Origin: Fimbriimonadia bacterium
GTDB taxonomy: Bacteria > Armatimonadota > Fimbriimonadia > Fimbriimonadales > Fimbriimonadaceae
NCBI GenBank assembly: GCA_030430755.1
Contig: JAUIKO010000010.1
Location: 1 to 33,355 of the forward strand
DNA length: 33,355 nt
Reading direction: 5' to 3'
Shown: piece after piece, positions 8,205-18,116 of the stretch
Position numbering within the stretch: the stretch's first letter is position 1
How the letters are laid out: every line of letters starts with the position of its first letter
Notes under the pieces: generated by a model
Seen by the model: only the letters and a program-made list of their open reading frames with translations
Database searches by the model: none
Told to the model about the DNA's origin: nothing
Position numbers and translations under genes: made by a program

Positions 8205-11200
8205 ATGAAAATAACCCGTTTGTTTACAAAAGCTGGAAAGAGTCCATACGAGAATATTAAGTTTGAATCAAGAACAAGTGAAATCCGTAATCCTGATGGA
8301 TCTGTTGTTTTTAAAATGGAAAATGTCCAGGTACCTGAAACTTGGTCGCAAGTTGCGACAGATATTCTTGCACAGAAATATTCTAGAAAGGCAGGAGTAA
8401 ACAATGCTGAGGGGATGGAAACGGATTCTAGGCAAGTGTTTCATAGACTGGCTGGTTGCTGGAAACAGTGGGGAGAAAAGTTTGGATATTTTGATACTAA
8501 AGAAGATGCTGATGCATTCTATGATGAACTATGTCATATCCTTGCAAATCAAATCGCAGCACCGAACAGCCCGCAATGGTTTAACACAGGTTTGCATTAT
8601 GCTTATGGAATTACAGGTTCAGCACAAGGCCATTATTATGTAGATCCAGTTGAAGGGAAACTGAAAAGAAGCGTGAATGCTTATGAAAGACCTCAGCCAC
8701 ATGCATGTTTTATTTTAAGTGTTGGCGATGATTTAGTTAACAAAGGTGGGATTTTAGATCTCTGGACAAGAGAGTCTCGAATTTTTAAGTATGGTTCTGG
8801 AGTTGGTACTAATTTCAGTAAAATTCGAGGTGCTCATGAACAACTAAGTGGAGGCGGTATTTCGAGTGGGTTGATGAGCTTCTTAAGAGTTGGAGATAGG
8901 AATGCTGGCGCGATTAAATCTGGTGGGACTACCCGTAGAGCTGCTAAAATGGTCTGCTTGGATATGGATCATCCAGAAATCGAAGAGTTTATTTCCTGGA
9001 AAGTAAAAGAAGAACAGAAAGTAGCAAGCTTAGTGACAGGATCAAAACTGAATAGAAAGCATTTAAATAATATCATGCAAGCTTGTCACAGCTGGGAGAA
9101 TAAATTAGAAAAGTTTGATCCTAGAAAAAATAGAAAATTAAAGCAGGCTATAGCAGAAGCAAAGCAGCATATGATATCTGCAAACTATATTCAAAGAGTC
9201 ATCCATATGGCTCAGAACGGGGAGTCTACTATTGACTTCGCTGAATTCGATACTGGCTATGAAAGTGAAGCATATATGACAGTATCAGGGCAAAATTCCA
9301 ATAACTCAATTAGAGTCCCTAACGAATTCCTATCTGCATTAGAGACTAATAGTGATTGGAGGTTGACTTCCAGAATTAATGGAGAAACGGTTAAAACTAT
9401 TTCTTCTAAGAAACTTTGGGATGATGTTTGTCTTTCTGCTTGGTCATGTGCTGATCCTGGTGTGCAGTATGATACTACGATAAATGAATGGCATACTTGC
9501 CCTAAAGGTGGAAGAATTAATGCAAGTAATCCATGTGTAACAGGAGATACTTTTGTTGCTACTGTTCATGGAAATGTGCGGATACTTGATTTAGTAGGAA
9601 AAAGCACAAGTATAGTAAATGGTGAGGGAGATATTGTTCCTGTCAATCAAATATTTAAAACGGGTTATAAAGATGTATATCAGCTTAAAACAGTAAGTGG
9701 TTATAACCTTAAGGTAACTGGTGATCATAAAATATTAACAATGAATCGAGGTGATGTTCCAGCTTCGGAATTAACTCAAGAGGATATGATCTGCTTAGAG
9801 AGGCCTTGTTTTGGTAATCGATTAATGATTAGTGAAATAGCAGCTCAGATTGGTTCTGTGGTTGGATCTGAAGGAGTGAATGGAAATTCCAATGAGCTTC
9901 GATGGGTTATGAAACGTTATGAAATTGATCCAAAAGCAAAAAGATACCATGACATTTTGTGCAATGTTATCGAAAAAAATAGTGATATCTCTTATTCAAA
10001 TGCTACTACTGCTACCTTAGAACGATGGGATGATATTGTTAATGATATAGATTCAGCAGATAATTTAGATGATCTATTAGATAAATCACTTCCATTACTT
10101 ATTCAGTATCATTCAGAAGATAAGACTATAAGCTTTAAAGACAATGTGTTTTTATTAGAAAAAGAATCTTTATCTGAGCTATTAAGAAGTATGTATCAGT
10201 TCTCTGGTATCCGGTTTGATCGAGGTGAAAAACCTTTTCAAGTGTCTATTTCATTTAACAGCTTAAAGATCATTGAACAAATTCAATTACTTCTTTTATC
10301 GTTTGGCATAAAGTCTATCATAACTGAGAATCCTAAGACAATATACAAAGAAAATATTGGTCCAAACCTTACAGCAGACTGTCAGAAAATAACATATACT
10401 CTTACGATATCACCAGCTTCGGAATGGCAATTTTATGCAGATATTGTCAAAAAAGAATCCGATGGTAAGTTGGAAGAATTAATTCTAAAGGGGCAGTCTG
10501 TATGTACGATGACAGACTTTTTATCTGATAGATTCTCTTCTTTGGAGTACTTGGGTAAGGAAGATGTTTTTGATTTAACGGAGCCAATTTCTCATCACTT
10601 TGTAGCAAATGGTTTAATTGTTCATAACTGTTCAGAATATATGTTTTTAGATGACACTGCTTGTAATCTAGCATCTATCAATTTAATTAAATTTTATAAT
10701 CCTGAAACAAAAGATTTTGATATTGAAAGGTATAAACATACGATTCGTCTGTGGACCATTGTTCTTGAGATTAGTGTATTAATGGCACAGTTTCCCAGTG
10801 AATCTATAGCTCAACGAAGTTATGAATACCGTACACTAGGTTTGGGATATGCTAATTTAGGTGCTTTGCTTATGCAAATGGCAATACCATACGATAGCGA
10901 GGAAGGATGTGCTATTACAGGTGCATTAACTGCGATACTTGGTGGTATTTCTTATGCTACGAGTGCTGAAATGTCTGGAGAACTTGGACCATTTGAAAAG
11001 TATCAAGAGAATAAAGCTTCTATGCTAAGAGTTATTCGCAACCATAGAAGAGCAGCGTATAACACACACAAATCTGAATACGAAGATTTAAGTGTAACTC
11101 CGGTAGGAATTGATCCCAAAAAATGTCCTAAAAATTTACTAGAGACTGCTAAAGAATCTTGGGATAAAGCTTTATCCTTAGGTGAGAAGCATGGCTACAG

Positions 11201-12986
11201 GAATGCTCAAGTAACCGTACTTGCCCCTACTGGTACGATAGGTCTATTAATGGATTGTGATACAACTGGAATTGAACCAGATTTTGCCTTAGTAAAATTC
11301 AAGAAATTATCTGGTGGCGGTTATTTTAAGATTATCAATCAATCTATTCCCATTGCATTGAAGAAACTTGGCTATGATAATAATCAGATCAAAGATATCG
11401 TTTTGTATTGTATTGGAAAGAATTCGTTGGTAGGTGCGCCAAAGATTAATCCTGAAACTCTAAAATCTAAAGGCTTCGATCAGGTTGCTATTGAAAAAGT
11501 TGAATCAGCCATGAAGAATGCTTTTGAAATACAGTTTGCCTTCAATAGATGGGTGTTAGGAGATGATTTTTGTATCCATAAGTTAGGATTCTCTGAAGAG
11601 CAGTTAAATGATTGGAACTTTAATATGCTCGATGCTTTAGGATTTACAAAGCAGGATATTCAGCTTGCGAATGACTATGTGTGTGGCACGATGACCATTG
11701 AAGGAGCTCCTCATTTGAAAGAAGAACATTATCCAGTCTTTGATTGTGCTAATAAGTGTGGTCGCTACGGCAAGAGATATATTGAATCAAGTGGTCATAT
11801 TAGACAAATGGCTGCTGCTCAACCGTTTTTAAGTGGTGCTATTAGTAAAACGATTAATTTACCGTCTACGGCATCTATAGAGGATATTTCTAACTGTTAT
11901 TTACTGAGCTGGAAATTAGGAATTAAAGCAAATGCTCTATATCGAGATGGATGTAAATTGAGTCAGCCATTAAGTGCCTCCGTTGATGATGCTGCAGCGG
12001 CAATTCTTGAGGCCTCTTTAGAGGATGAAGTGTTGAGCGATGATATGGATAATAGTCATGATAAGGTGATGGCTACTGCCCAAAGATTAATTTATCGCTA
12101 CATTGCAAAGAAACGATCTCTTCCTGCTAGAAGAAGAGGTTATACTCAAAAAGCAAGAGTAGGTGGACATAATATTTTCCTTAGAACAGGAGAGTACGAT
12201 GATGGAAGCCTCGGTGAGATCTTTATTGACATGCATAGAGAAGGTGCTGCCTTTAGATCTCTTATGAACTGTTTTGCCATTGCTATTTCTATAGGTCTTC
12301 AGCATGGTGTTCCATTAGAGCAGTATGTAGAGAAATTTGTATTTACTCGATTTGAACCTAATGGACCTGTTGGTGGACATAAGTATATTAAAATGGTTAC
12401 TTCCATGGTGGATTATATCTTTAGAGAATTAGCTTTGAGTTACTTAGGTAGAACCGACTTAGCGCAAGTGAAACCTGAAGATTTGAGAGGGGATTCAATA
12501 GGAAATCCTTCTCAGGAAGATAAAAATACTCCTGAGTTTTTTGCAGAAGAAGATAAGGGAGTTATCGATGGTAATGTGCCAGGAATATCAGAAGAGTTAC
12601 ATGGTTCAAATGGTTTTCATGTAGGTCAAGATAGTTTAGCAGAGGATCAAGGTATTGTTTTAGGTGGAGAGTCTGAAATGAATTTGTTAGATTCTGGTAC
12701 TGTTTATCCAGCGACTGGATCACAAGTTAAGGTTAAACTTACAAAAGAAGTTTCAGTATCTAAACAGCTTAATACGGAAGTAGAAAGTACTGTGGAAGAA
12801 AAAAAAGATACCCAGAAAGTTGCTTCAGTAAAAGCAAAAAAATCTAAGCTTGCAAGTCAGATAAAAACAGCTAAATTAAGAGGATATGAGGGTGAAAGTT
12901 GTTCAGAGTGTGGTGCTTTTACAATGGTCCGTAATGGAGTCTGTTTGAAGTGTGATACATGTGGATCGACCAGTGGTTGCTCTTAA
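8205..12986 (+). CDS. nrdJ: Vitamin B12-dependent (class II) ribonucleotide reductase, intein-containing precursor
   Basis: The enzyme reduces ribonucleotides to deoxyribonucleotides using an adenosylcobalamin-generated thiyl radical, without oxygen. The precursor has 1593 residues, of which 444-808 are an intein; the spliced protein would have 1228, normal for the long NrdJ type. After splicing, N442-P443 joins C809-S-E811, recreating the NxCxE radical-site motif. Other marks are [10 protein letters not shown] near the substrate site, [20 protein letters not shown] in the barrel and a C-terminal zinc/redox tail with CSECG and [13 protein letters not shown]. An acidic, low-complexity linker (about residues 1425-1555) separates barrel and tail. 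AGGAG at 8187-8191 is 13 bases before the ATG, a long spacing. nrdR lies directly upstream and a strong hairpin follows. No NrdA/NrdB genes are present in the window. Confidence 0.97.
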   Translation: MKITRLFTKAGKSPYENIKFESRTSEIRNPDGSVVFKMENVQVPETWSQVATDILAQKYSRKAGVNNAEGMETDSRQVFHRLAGCWKQWGEKFGYFDTKEDADAFYDELCHILANQIAAPNSPQWFNTGLHYAYGITGSAQGHYYVDPVEGKLKRSVNAYERPQPHACFILSVGDDLVNKGGILDLWTRESRIFKYGSGVGTNFSKIRGAHEQLSGGGISSGLMSFLRVGDRNAGAIKSGGTTRRAAKMVCLDMDHPEIEEFISWKVKEEQKVASLVTGSKLNRKHLNNIMQACHSWENKLEKFDPRKNRKLKQAIAEAKQHMISANYIQRVIHMAQNGESTIDFAEFDTGYESEAYMTVSGQNSNNSIRVPNEFLSALETNSDWRLTSRINGETVKTISSKKLWDDVCLSAWSCADPGVQYDTTINEWHTCPKGGRINASNPCVTGDTFVATVHGNVRILDLVGKSTSIVNGEGDIVPVNQIFKTGYKDVYQLKTVSGYNLKVTGDHKILTMNRGDVPASELTQEDMICLERPCFGNRLMISEIAAQIGSVVGSEGVNGNSNELRWVMKRYEIDPKAKRYHDILCNVIEKNSDISYSNATTATLERWDDIVNDIDSADNLDDLLDKSLPLLIQYHSEDKTISFKDNVFLLEKESLSELLRSMYQFSGIRFDRGEKPFQVSISFNSLKIIEQIQLLLLSFGIKSIITENPKTIYKENIGPNLTADCQKITYTLTISPASEWQFYADIVKKESDGKLEELILKGQSVCTMTDFLSDRFSSLEYLGKEDVFDLTEPISHHFVANGLIVHNCSEYMFLDDTACNLASINLIKFYNPETKDFDIERYKHTIRLWTIVLEISVLMAQFPSESIAQRSYEYRTLGLGYANLGALLMQMAIPYDSEEGCAITGALTAILGGISYATSAEMSGELGPFEKYQENKASMLRVIRNHRRAAYNTHKSEYEDLSVTPVGIDPKKCPKNLLETAKESWDKALSLGEKHGYRNAQVTVLAPTGTIGLLMDCDTTGIEPDFALVKFKKLSGGGYFKIINQSIPIALKKLGYDNNQIKDIVLYCIGKNSLVGAPKINPETLKSKGFDQVAIEKVESAMKNAFEIQFAFNRWVLGDDFCIHKLGFSEEQLNDWNFNMLDALGFTKQDIQLANDYVCGTMTIEGAPHLKEEHYPVFDCANKCGRYGKRYIESSGHIRQMAAAQPFLSGAISKTINLPSTASIEDISNCYLLSWKLGIKANALYRDGCKLSQPLSASVDDAAAAILEASLEDEVLSDDMDNSHDKVMATAQRLIYRYIAKKRSLPARRRGYTQKARVGGHNIFLRTGEYDDGSLGEIFIDMHREGAAFRSLMNCFAIAISIGLQHGVPLEQYVEKFVFTRFEPNGPVGGHKYIKMVTSMVDYIFRELALSYLGRTDLAQVKPEDLRGDSIGNPSQEDKNTPEFFAEEDKGVIDGNVPGISEELHGSNGFHVGQDSLAEDQGIVLGGESEMNLLDSGTVYPATGSQVKVKLTKEVSVSKQLNTEVESTVEEKKDTQKVASVKAKKSKLASQIKTAKLRGYEGESCSECGAFTMVRNGVCLKCDTCGSTSGCS
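9534..10628 (+). mobile_element. Intein in NrdJ at the catalytic-cysteine site, with degenerate LAGLIDADG endonuclease
   Basis: The insertion is in frame and 365 residues long. Splicing motifs are intact: Cys1 in CVTGDT (block A), GDHKILT (block B, histidine at 65), [11 protein letters not shown] (block F) and ANGLIVHN (block G, penultimate His, terminal Asn365), followed by Cys+1 of the extein. The middle holds a LAGLIDADG-like endonuclease. Block C reads IGSVVGSEG (Asp replaced by Glu), and block E reads [10 protein letters not shown] (catalytic Asp replaced by Ser). Splicing should therefore work while homing is probably lost. Boundaries follow from the conserved extein motif and are exact if splicing is canonical. 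Confidence 0.95.
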
Positions 12987-13037
12987 ATGTTTGATAGTAT
13001 CTCACATGTTTAGGTTTGAAAACCATTCAACTTAAAT

Positions 13038-13078
13038 TATTATAGGACATATTTTTGAATAAAATATGTCCTATAATA
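13038..13078. terminator. 18-bp perfect hairpin, bidirectional terminator
   Basis: Arms 13038-13055 and 13061-13078 are perfectly complementary, with the 5-base loop TGAAT. It lies 52 bases after the nrdJ stop and about 125 bases after the stop of the convergent hydrolase gene. The arms carry T and A runs near the loop, and AT-rich sequence on both sides could serve both directions. Confidence 0.75.
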
Positions 13079-13202
13079 TTGAATATTATTCCTTATAGAA
13101 TATAAAATCTTACTGCTTACTGGATGTGATGCTTTCTCTTAATGTACTTATCAGATAAAGATGAAAGTTGTGTTAGCTTGATTGAATCAAGATATTTTAA
13201 AA

Positions 13203-14483
13203 TTATTTATCACTATTAATTAGAATACGAATGATTTTCTGCTGATCTTCTAACTTAGCAATATATTTTTTCTTCTTTTTAGAAATGGAATGTTGAGTAT
13301 GTTCTTTCATCATAAGTGCCATGAGAGATTTCAATCCTTGAAACTTATCGATGGGGGTATTCTTATCACAAATCAATCCATGCCTTAAAGGCATAACAAT
13401 ATTAAAATAATTATTTTTAATATCTTCGCAGAACTCTTCTTTATGATGGTTGTATATGTGTGCACTGCTAATAGGTACCATGCCATCATTTATCGCACCC
13501 CAAGGTTTATAGAAAAACAAATCCATTAATTTATGTCCTAGTGTATGAAGGTTTGTACCAGCCACGGTAAAGTAAGTGGTTTTTTCTGTAGCTTTTGACA
13601 TATTCATCTCTAGTTTATTTAGATCTTGTAAAAATTTCGAAGGTGATTTTCCTATTGATTCAGTACTAACATCAGTAATAGCACAAGCATGTTGATCTTT
13701 TAGATAATGGATAGGATCTGATTGAGTGAAATTAGATGCGTATAAAATAGGTGTTGCAATCGATAGTGCACGATAATTGTTAGTAGATTGTTGGAATATG
13801 ATATCGAAAATAGGTCCTATGTAAGCAATGGCGTAGTGAGAAATTCCTTGTAAGAATGATTTTACGTGGACTGGAATTCCATGATGGGGTGTGCAGAATG
13901 TGACAAGTCTATTGACAGGCACATGTAAATTTTCTTTTTCAGCTGCCCATCTGGCAACTAAGCCTCCCATGCTATGGCCGTACAAATCTACTTCTGTATG
14001 AGCTGGTAGGATCTCTTTTAAATGTTTACTAAATTGATAGGCAATATTCTTTATGGAAGCTAGTGAATAGTACTCGTAAGCTAGAATAGTATCATAATTT
14101 TTTATCTTTTTAGATTCATCAAAATTATGAATTAAATTAGCAATATCAATTCTTTTATGGGCTCCATTTCCAAAACCATGAAGAATAATCGCTATTTTTT
14201 TCCCTTTAACCCCTTTTTTAGGAGACATAGGCACCCAAATTCCAGCGTGATCAATATCTGAAAGAGGAACAGAGATTTTATTGATAGGTTTGAATTTAAA
14301 CCATTTATAAGCATTGGCAACTTTATGGTTCTCTATATCCATGAGAGAATAAAAAATTTGAGTCAGAGGAGCTCGGTTAATAGGGTTGAGATAGTCATAA
14401 TTGTTTTTATGGAATATAAAAAGACATAGCAATAATATGCAAGTGATAAACCGTATATTTACCCAATCATAAATCTGTTTCAT
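13203..14483 (-). CDS. Membrane-anchored alpha/beta hydrolase, lipase/esterase type
   Basis: The 426 residues begin with a hydrophobic N-terminal segment (about 11-25), probably an uncleaved anchor, so the catalytic part likely faces the periplasm. The hydrolase core starts at AIILHGFGNG (98-107, oxyanion-hole region). The nucleophile elbow GHSMGG is at 169-174 with Ser171, and TPHHG (198-202) is typical of triacylglycerol-lipase-like and PGAP1-like folds. The acid is probably the Asp of NDGMVP and the base the His of PLRHGLICD. The substrate is unknown; a lipid or ester is likely. Start: AGGGAG lies a few bases before the ATG. The gene is divergent from rseP with 96 bases between, and convergent with nrdJ. 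Confidence 0.8.
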   Translation of the reverse strand: MKQIYDWVNIRFITCILLLCLFIFHKNNYDYLNPINRAPLTQIFYSLMDIENHKVANAYKWFKFKPINKISVPLSDIDHAGIWVPMSPKKGVKGKKIAIILHGFGNGAHKRIDIANLIHNFDESKKIKNYDTILAYEYYSLASIKNIAYQFSKHLKEILPAHTEVDLYGHSMGGLVARWAAEKENLHVPVNRLVTFCTPHHGIPVHVKSFLQGISHYAIAYIGPIFDIIFQQSTNNYRALSIATPILYASNFTQSDPIHYLKDQHACAITDVSTESIGKSPSKFLQDLNKLEMNMSKATEKTTYFTVAGTNLHTLGHKLMDLFFYKPWGAINDGMVPISSAHIYNHHKEEFCEDIKNNYFNIVMPLRHGLICDKNTPIDKFQGLKSLMALMMKEHTQHSISKKKKKYIAKLEDQQKIIRILINSDK

Positions 14484-14579
14484 ACATGCTCCCTGTAAAA
14501 TTTTTTGTGAATATCGACGTCCTATATCTCTATCATATATTTTTGGTAAGATTATTGTCTTGTATAGCTAGTTTTTATT

Positions 14580-15803
14580 ATGTTTTATTCAATATCATTA
14601 TATATTTTATTGGCGAGAATAAAAGTGAGTAAAATAGTAGTTATCGTGAGTGATATTTTAGAAAATATATATTTTTTTGGTCCTTCAATCCTTGTTTTTA
14701 TATTTATGTTGACACTTTTAGTCATAGCACACGAGCTTGGTCATTTCTGGTTTGCTAGATTGATGGGGATGAAGGTAGAAGAGTTTGCGGTAGGTTTTGG
14801 AAAACCTTGTTTTCCTATTTTCAAAAAAAATGGAACTCTTTTTACGATTCGAGCATGGCTTTTAGGTGGGTTTGTCAAAATTCATGGCATGGAGCCAATG
14901 GATGATGGATCAGAAATTCAAGTGAAAGATGGATTTTACAGTAAAACACCTTTGGCAAGATTGTTAGTGCTCTTTGCAGGTCCATTATTCAGTATTTTAT
15001 TCGGATATTTTGTTTTAGTAGGATATTTTTTTTATCAAGGTGAAGTTCTTCCAAGTCAAGATAATAAATTAGGTTATGTTGGAGCTAATACACCTGCTGA
15101 AAAAGCTGGGTTGCAGGAGGGAGATGTCATATTAAAAATCAATGACACTGAGATAGAAAAATATATTGATATCATTAAGATTACTAGAACGCATGCCGGT
15201 AAATTGTTAAAGGTATCAGCTATAAGAAAGGGAGATATTTTTCATACAGAAATCACTCCGCAGTTAGATCCTACTCCAACTCCAGTTATATCTGATAATT
15301 TAGAATTGACTGATAAACTAATGCAGCAAGGAAAAATAGGTGCAATGTGGTCTGTAGTGCATAGAAAGATTAGTTTATCGGATGCCTTTATAAAGGGATA
15401 CGTGGAAACAGCGCGTGGTGCGTATATGTTTGCAAAGGTATTTACGTCATTTCAAAAAGCCAAGGAAAATCTTGGAGGTTTAGGAAGTATTGCCGCTATT
15501 ACACATCAAGCAACACAGCAGGGTATTGATAAAGTAGTTTATTTAAGCGCTATGATAAGCTTGTCTCTAGGATTTATGAATTTATTACCCATTTTTCCTC
15601 TAGATGGAGGACAGATGGTAGTAGCGTTTATAGAATTATGCAGAGGCGGTAGAAGGCTGAGTATGAAAGTGCAAAATATTGTTGCCACTGCAGGTTTCGG
15701 GTTGCTATTTTTACTGATAGCAGGAAGTTTATGGAATGATGTAGAACGATTTTCGTCAGGGATATTTAGTTCTAAAAAGCCGAATGTCGTTAAAAAAGAT
15801 TGA
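14580..15803 (+). CDS. rseP: Site-2 intramembrane zinc metalloprotease RseP/RasP
   Basis: This family cuts membrane-embedded anti-sigma factors and remnant signal peptides. HELGH (51-55) gives two zinc ligands and the catalytic Glu. A PDZ domain follows at about 160-235 (LGYVGANTPAEKAGLQEGDV), and the third zinc ligand is Asp342 in LPIFPLDGG. At least three other hydrophobic segments are present. The length (407) is normal for a single-PDZ member. No Shine-Dalgarno precedes the ATG; GTG codons at 14625 or 14646 would give an N-terminus closer to family norms, so the start is uncertain. dxr, cdsA and uppS, frequent neighbours, are absent. crcB follows after 20 bases. Confidence 0.93.
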   Translation: MFYSISLYILLARIKVSKIVVIVSDILENIYFFGPSILVFIFMLTLLVIAHELGHFWFARLMGMKVEEFAVGFGKPCFPIFKKNGTLFTIRAWLLGGFVKIHGMEPMDDGSEIQVKDGFYSKTPLARLLVLFAGPLFSILFGYFVLVGYFFYQGEVLPSQDNKLGYVGANTPAEKAGLQEGDVILKINDTEIEKYIDIIKITRTHAGKLLKVSAIRKGDIFHTEITPQLDPTPTPVISDNLELTDKLMQQGKIGAMWSVVHRKISLSDAFIKGYVETARGAYMFAKVFTSFQKAKENLGGLGSIAAITHQATQQGIDKVVYLSAMISLSLGFMNLLPIFPLDGGQMVVAFIELCRGGRRLSMKVQNIVATAGFGLLFLLIAGSLWNDVERFSSGIFSSKKPNVVKKD

Positions 15804-15823
15804 GTAAATAAATCAAGAGGAAT

Positions 15824-16216
15824 ATGATACAACATATGATTTATACGGTCGCAGGTGGTGCAATAGGTACTCTCCTGCGATTTTTTTTAATCTATTTTAT
15901 GCCTAAGTCATCATTGCTATGCTTAACACCGATTACCATCGTAAATAGTTTAGGATCCTTTTTACTTGGTGTGATCATCGGACTATCAGAAATATATCAA
16001 GGAGATTCATCTGTTTTTGTTCGCTATTTTCTGAAATTAGGTTTTTTAGGTGCTTTTACGACTTATTCTGCTTTTACGCAAGAAAGTTTTTCTTATGAGG
16101 AACATCATGGGATCCAAATGATGATAATATATATTATTTTGATGATCACACTCTGCATGTTAAGTTATTTTACAGGTGGTCTGTTAGTAAAGTGGATGAG
16201 ACATTTTATGATATGA
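15824..16216 (+). CDS. crcB: Fluoride exporter CrcB/Fluc
   Basis: The protein is a small four-helix membrane protein (130 residues) that works as an antiparallel dimer and lets fluoride leave the cell. GGAIGTLLRF at the start, IVNSLGSFLLG in the second helix and GFLGAFTTYSAF in the third match the conserved Asn and Phe/Thr-rich fluoride pore. AGAGGAAT upstream is a good ribosome-binding site. The 20-base gap after rseP suggests co-transcription. There is no room for a fluoride riboswitch directly upstream. A single crcB is consistent with the homodimeric type. Confidence 0.93.
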   Translation: MIQHMIYTVAGGAIGTLLRFFLIYFMPKSSLLCLTPITIVNSLGSFLLGVIIGLSEIYQGDSSVFVRYFLKLGFLGAFTTYSAFTQESFSYEEHHGIQMMIIYIILMITLCMLSYFTGGLLVKWMRHFMI

Positions 16217-16271
16217 ATCAAGGTTCATTGCACTCTTCAATCTACCTGTTCATTTAGTTTTAAGAAGCGAG

Positions 16272-16284
16272 TATAATCAACTCG
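16272..16284 (+). promoter_or_regulatory. Perfect -10 box close to a start codon, with small inverted repeat
   Basis: TATAAT (16272-16277) ends 11 bases before the ATG at 16289, overlapping an inverted repeat CGAGT/ACTCG (16268-16272 and 16280-16284). If used, transcription would start around 16284 and the message would be nearly leaderless. The -35 candidate (TTCATT at 16249-16254, 17-base spacing) is poor. Confidence 0.35.
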
Positions 16285-16288
16285 TAAG

Positions 16289-16918
16289 ATGAAGCCTGCA
16301 GAGATTCATATTCATATTCATAAACATCCGTCTGATACTTTATTATTTGACTTATCATATTTAAAGAATTTATCATCAGAAAAAGAAATTAGAACAAGAA
16401 TTGAAAGGCTAGCAACGAGTTTACACGGTGAATTAAGAGGGTTTAGATTCTATGTTTCCAAAGAAAAAGAGAATAGATTTTTATCTTGTAAGTTTGCACT
16501 AGCGATAGATAGTGACTTCATGAGACATGAATCTATTTTAGTTGCTATTTCGAATGTTTTCTGGGGTGAGGTAGATCCTTTGAAGTTTAATGATCTAGCC
16601 ATCTATTTCGATTATGCCTCGGTAATGGGTTATAGAACATTAAAGTCTTTTGCTTCGGATGATTATGCATTGTCTTCAGAATTATTTTTTGGTCCAGAAC
16701 AAAAAATCGAAGGGATTGAATATAGATTAACAAAAACTAGTCATCAAAATCGTAATCTAACTATTCATAGGGATGTAGCCATAGAATCTAAACAGAATAA
16801 ATCCTATTTGTTGCTTGGATCTTCGAATACTTTAACTTTTTGCCTGATAGTATTTACCAGTCTCATAATATTTTTTCTAACATATGTATATATAAAAAAG
16901 AGAATACATACCCGCTGA
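16289..16918 (+). CDS. Unknown tail-anchored membrane protein
   Basis: I do not recognise this 209-residue protein. The first 170 residues are soluble and begin with an alternating His/Ile run (EIHIHIHKH), a likely exposed beta strand. A mixed alpha/beta region of acidic, aromatic-rich sequence follows. Residues about 182-200 form one strongly hydrophobic helix, followed by a basic tail (KKRIHTR), so the protein is probably inserted by its C-terminus with the bulk in the cytoplasm. It could belong to the rseP-crcB transcription unit (72-base gap) or use its own -10 box. It converges with the FkbM gene 14 bases downstream. No Shine-Dalgarno is evident. Confidence 0.65.
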   Translation: MKPAEIHIHIHKHPSDTLLFDLSYLKNLSSEKEIRTRIERLATSLHGELRGFRFYVSKEKENRFLSCKFALAIDSDFMRHESILVAISNVFWGEVDPLKFNDLAIYFDYASVMGYRTLKSFASDDYALSSELFFGPEQKIEGIEYRLTKTSHQNRNLTIHRDVAIESKQNKSYLLLGSSNTLTFCLIVFTSLIIFFLTYVYIKKRIHTR

Positions 16919-16932
16919 AATAGAATGAAAAA

Positions 16933-18096
16933 TTATAACCATGTGTCCATTTGGCATGTTGGATTACTACATTTTATGAATTCTCTGTCTTCTGTTTTTT
17001 GGAGACTTATCATCCATGAAAGTTCTTTTAACTTATTTTTTTTAATGAAAAACATATCTGATCCAAACCAGCATCCTACTCCAATATCAGTTATGGACTC
17101 ACTAAATTGGATAGGATATAGATCAAACTGATTTAAGTAAGTTATGATATCAGCAGCAAGCCATTGATTATTAGAATAGTAAATAAATCTGGATTCAATT
17201 TCAAGTGAGTCCACAGATTTTAGAGTTTCTTTAGCACCTAATAAAACTTCTTTATCGAAGTTTTCTACGTCAATTTTTAAGTGACAATTTTCAGGGACAA
17301 TAGTATGTTTTTTTAGATAGTGATCAAGCGTATCTAAGTTTACAGATATACGAGTAGAATGTTCTATATCTCCTAGAAGTTTATTTTGAAAGTGAGGGTT
17401 AAAAGAACTACACGCAGATTCTTTCGGTACATAAATGTCTTGACATGATTGTTTGTCAGAAAATCCAATAGGATGTGTTTCCCAAGAATACTCTGTATTA
17501 TTCTTAACATTTTCTAACACTTTATATACTGTAGGAACGGGTTCAAAGGAATAGATCTTATGTTGGTATCCAGCATTATATATCCTGGAGGCGTATTGCC
17601 CACAATTTGCACCGACATCTAATATCATCTTGGTGTCTAAATATTCTAAATACGCAATTTTATTATAATAGGAGAATAAATCCATGGGATTATTTTGTAG
17701 ATTTTTTAAAAGTTTTTGTCTCCAGAAAATATTTAAATCTGTTAATGCGGTGCTTATCTGATCGAAAATGTCTGGATGAGTATTAAAAATATCTTGTTCA
17801 ATACTGTTCATAATGGTTCTTAGGATAGACTCTATCATCTGAACTTCATGGAGATGGTGTTTTGCACTTAGAGTATTTTGAATTTGAGTGCATGAATACA
17901 CAATCTGTTTTGTAATTTCATCTTGAGATAGATTCGTTTCGTATATATCGAAACTCTTTTTAGAGAGTATTTTTATATATAAATGAATCCTAAGAGTGTG
18001 TAGATTATTTGATATGAATGCAGATAAATTTTTCACACAATCTTCCAAATGTATTTTACAAGTTTCGCTATTATCTAATCTGACTGCTGTTTCCAT
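16933..18096 (-). CDS. FkbM-type SAM methyltransferase paralog 1 with N-terminal helical domain
   Basis: The FkbM fold transfers a methyl group from SAM, usually to sugar hydroxyls of glycans or secondary metabolites. The C-terminal half carries the SAM-binding loop DVGANCGQY (160-168), the acidic SAM ribose contact SFEPVP (183-188) and IDVENFDKEVLLGA (275-288), all intact. The first about 150 residues form a helical domain shared only with the three neighbouring paralogs (VKNLSAFISNNLHTLR is its best-kept part). The last 35 residues end in LSWMISLQK and a C-x2-P-x-C-x4-W-L terminus. Of the array it is the last gene in transcription order; 20 bases separate it from paralog 2, so co-transcription is likely. 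Its substrate is unknown; surface glycan or flagellar glycan methylation is a guess. Confidence 0.82.
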   Translation of the reverse strand: METAVRLDNSETCKIHLEDCVKNLSAFISNNLHTLRIHLYIKILSKKSFDIYETNLSQDEITKQIVYSCTQIQNTLSAKHHLHEVQMIESILRTIMNSIEQDIFNTHPDIFDQISTALTDLNIFWRQKLLKNLQNNPMDLFSYYNKIAYLEYLDTKMILDVGANCGQYASRIYNAGYQHKIYSFEPVPTVYKVLENVKNNTEYSWETHPIGFSDKQSCQDIYVPKESACSSFNPHFQNKLLGDIEHSTRISVNLDTLDHYLKKHTIVPENCHLKIDVENFDKEVLLGAKETLKSVDSLEIESRFIYYSNNQWLAADIITYLNQFDLYPIQFSESITDIGVGCWFGSDMFFIKKNKLKELSWMISLQKTEDREFIKCSNPTCQMDTWL

Positions 18097-18116
18097 GGCA
18101 TATCTCTTTTATATTT

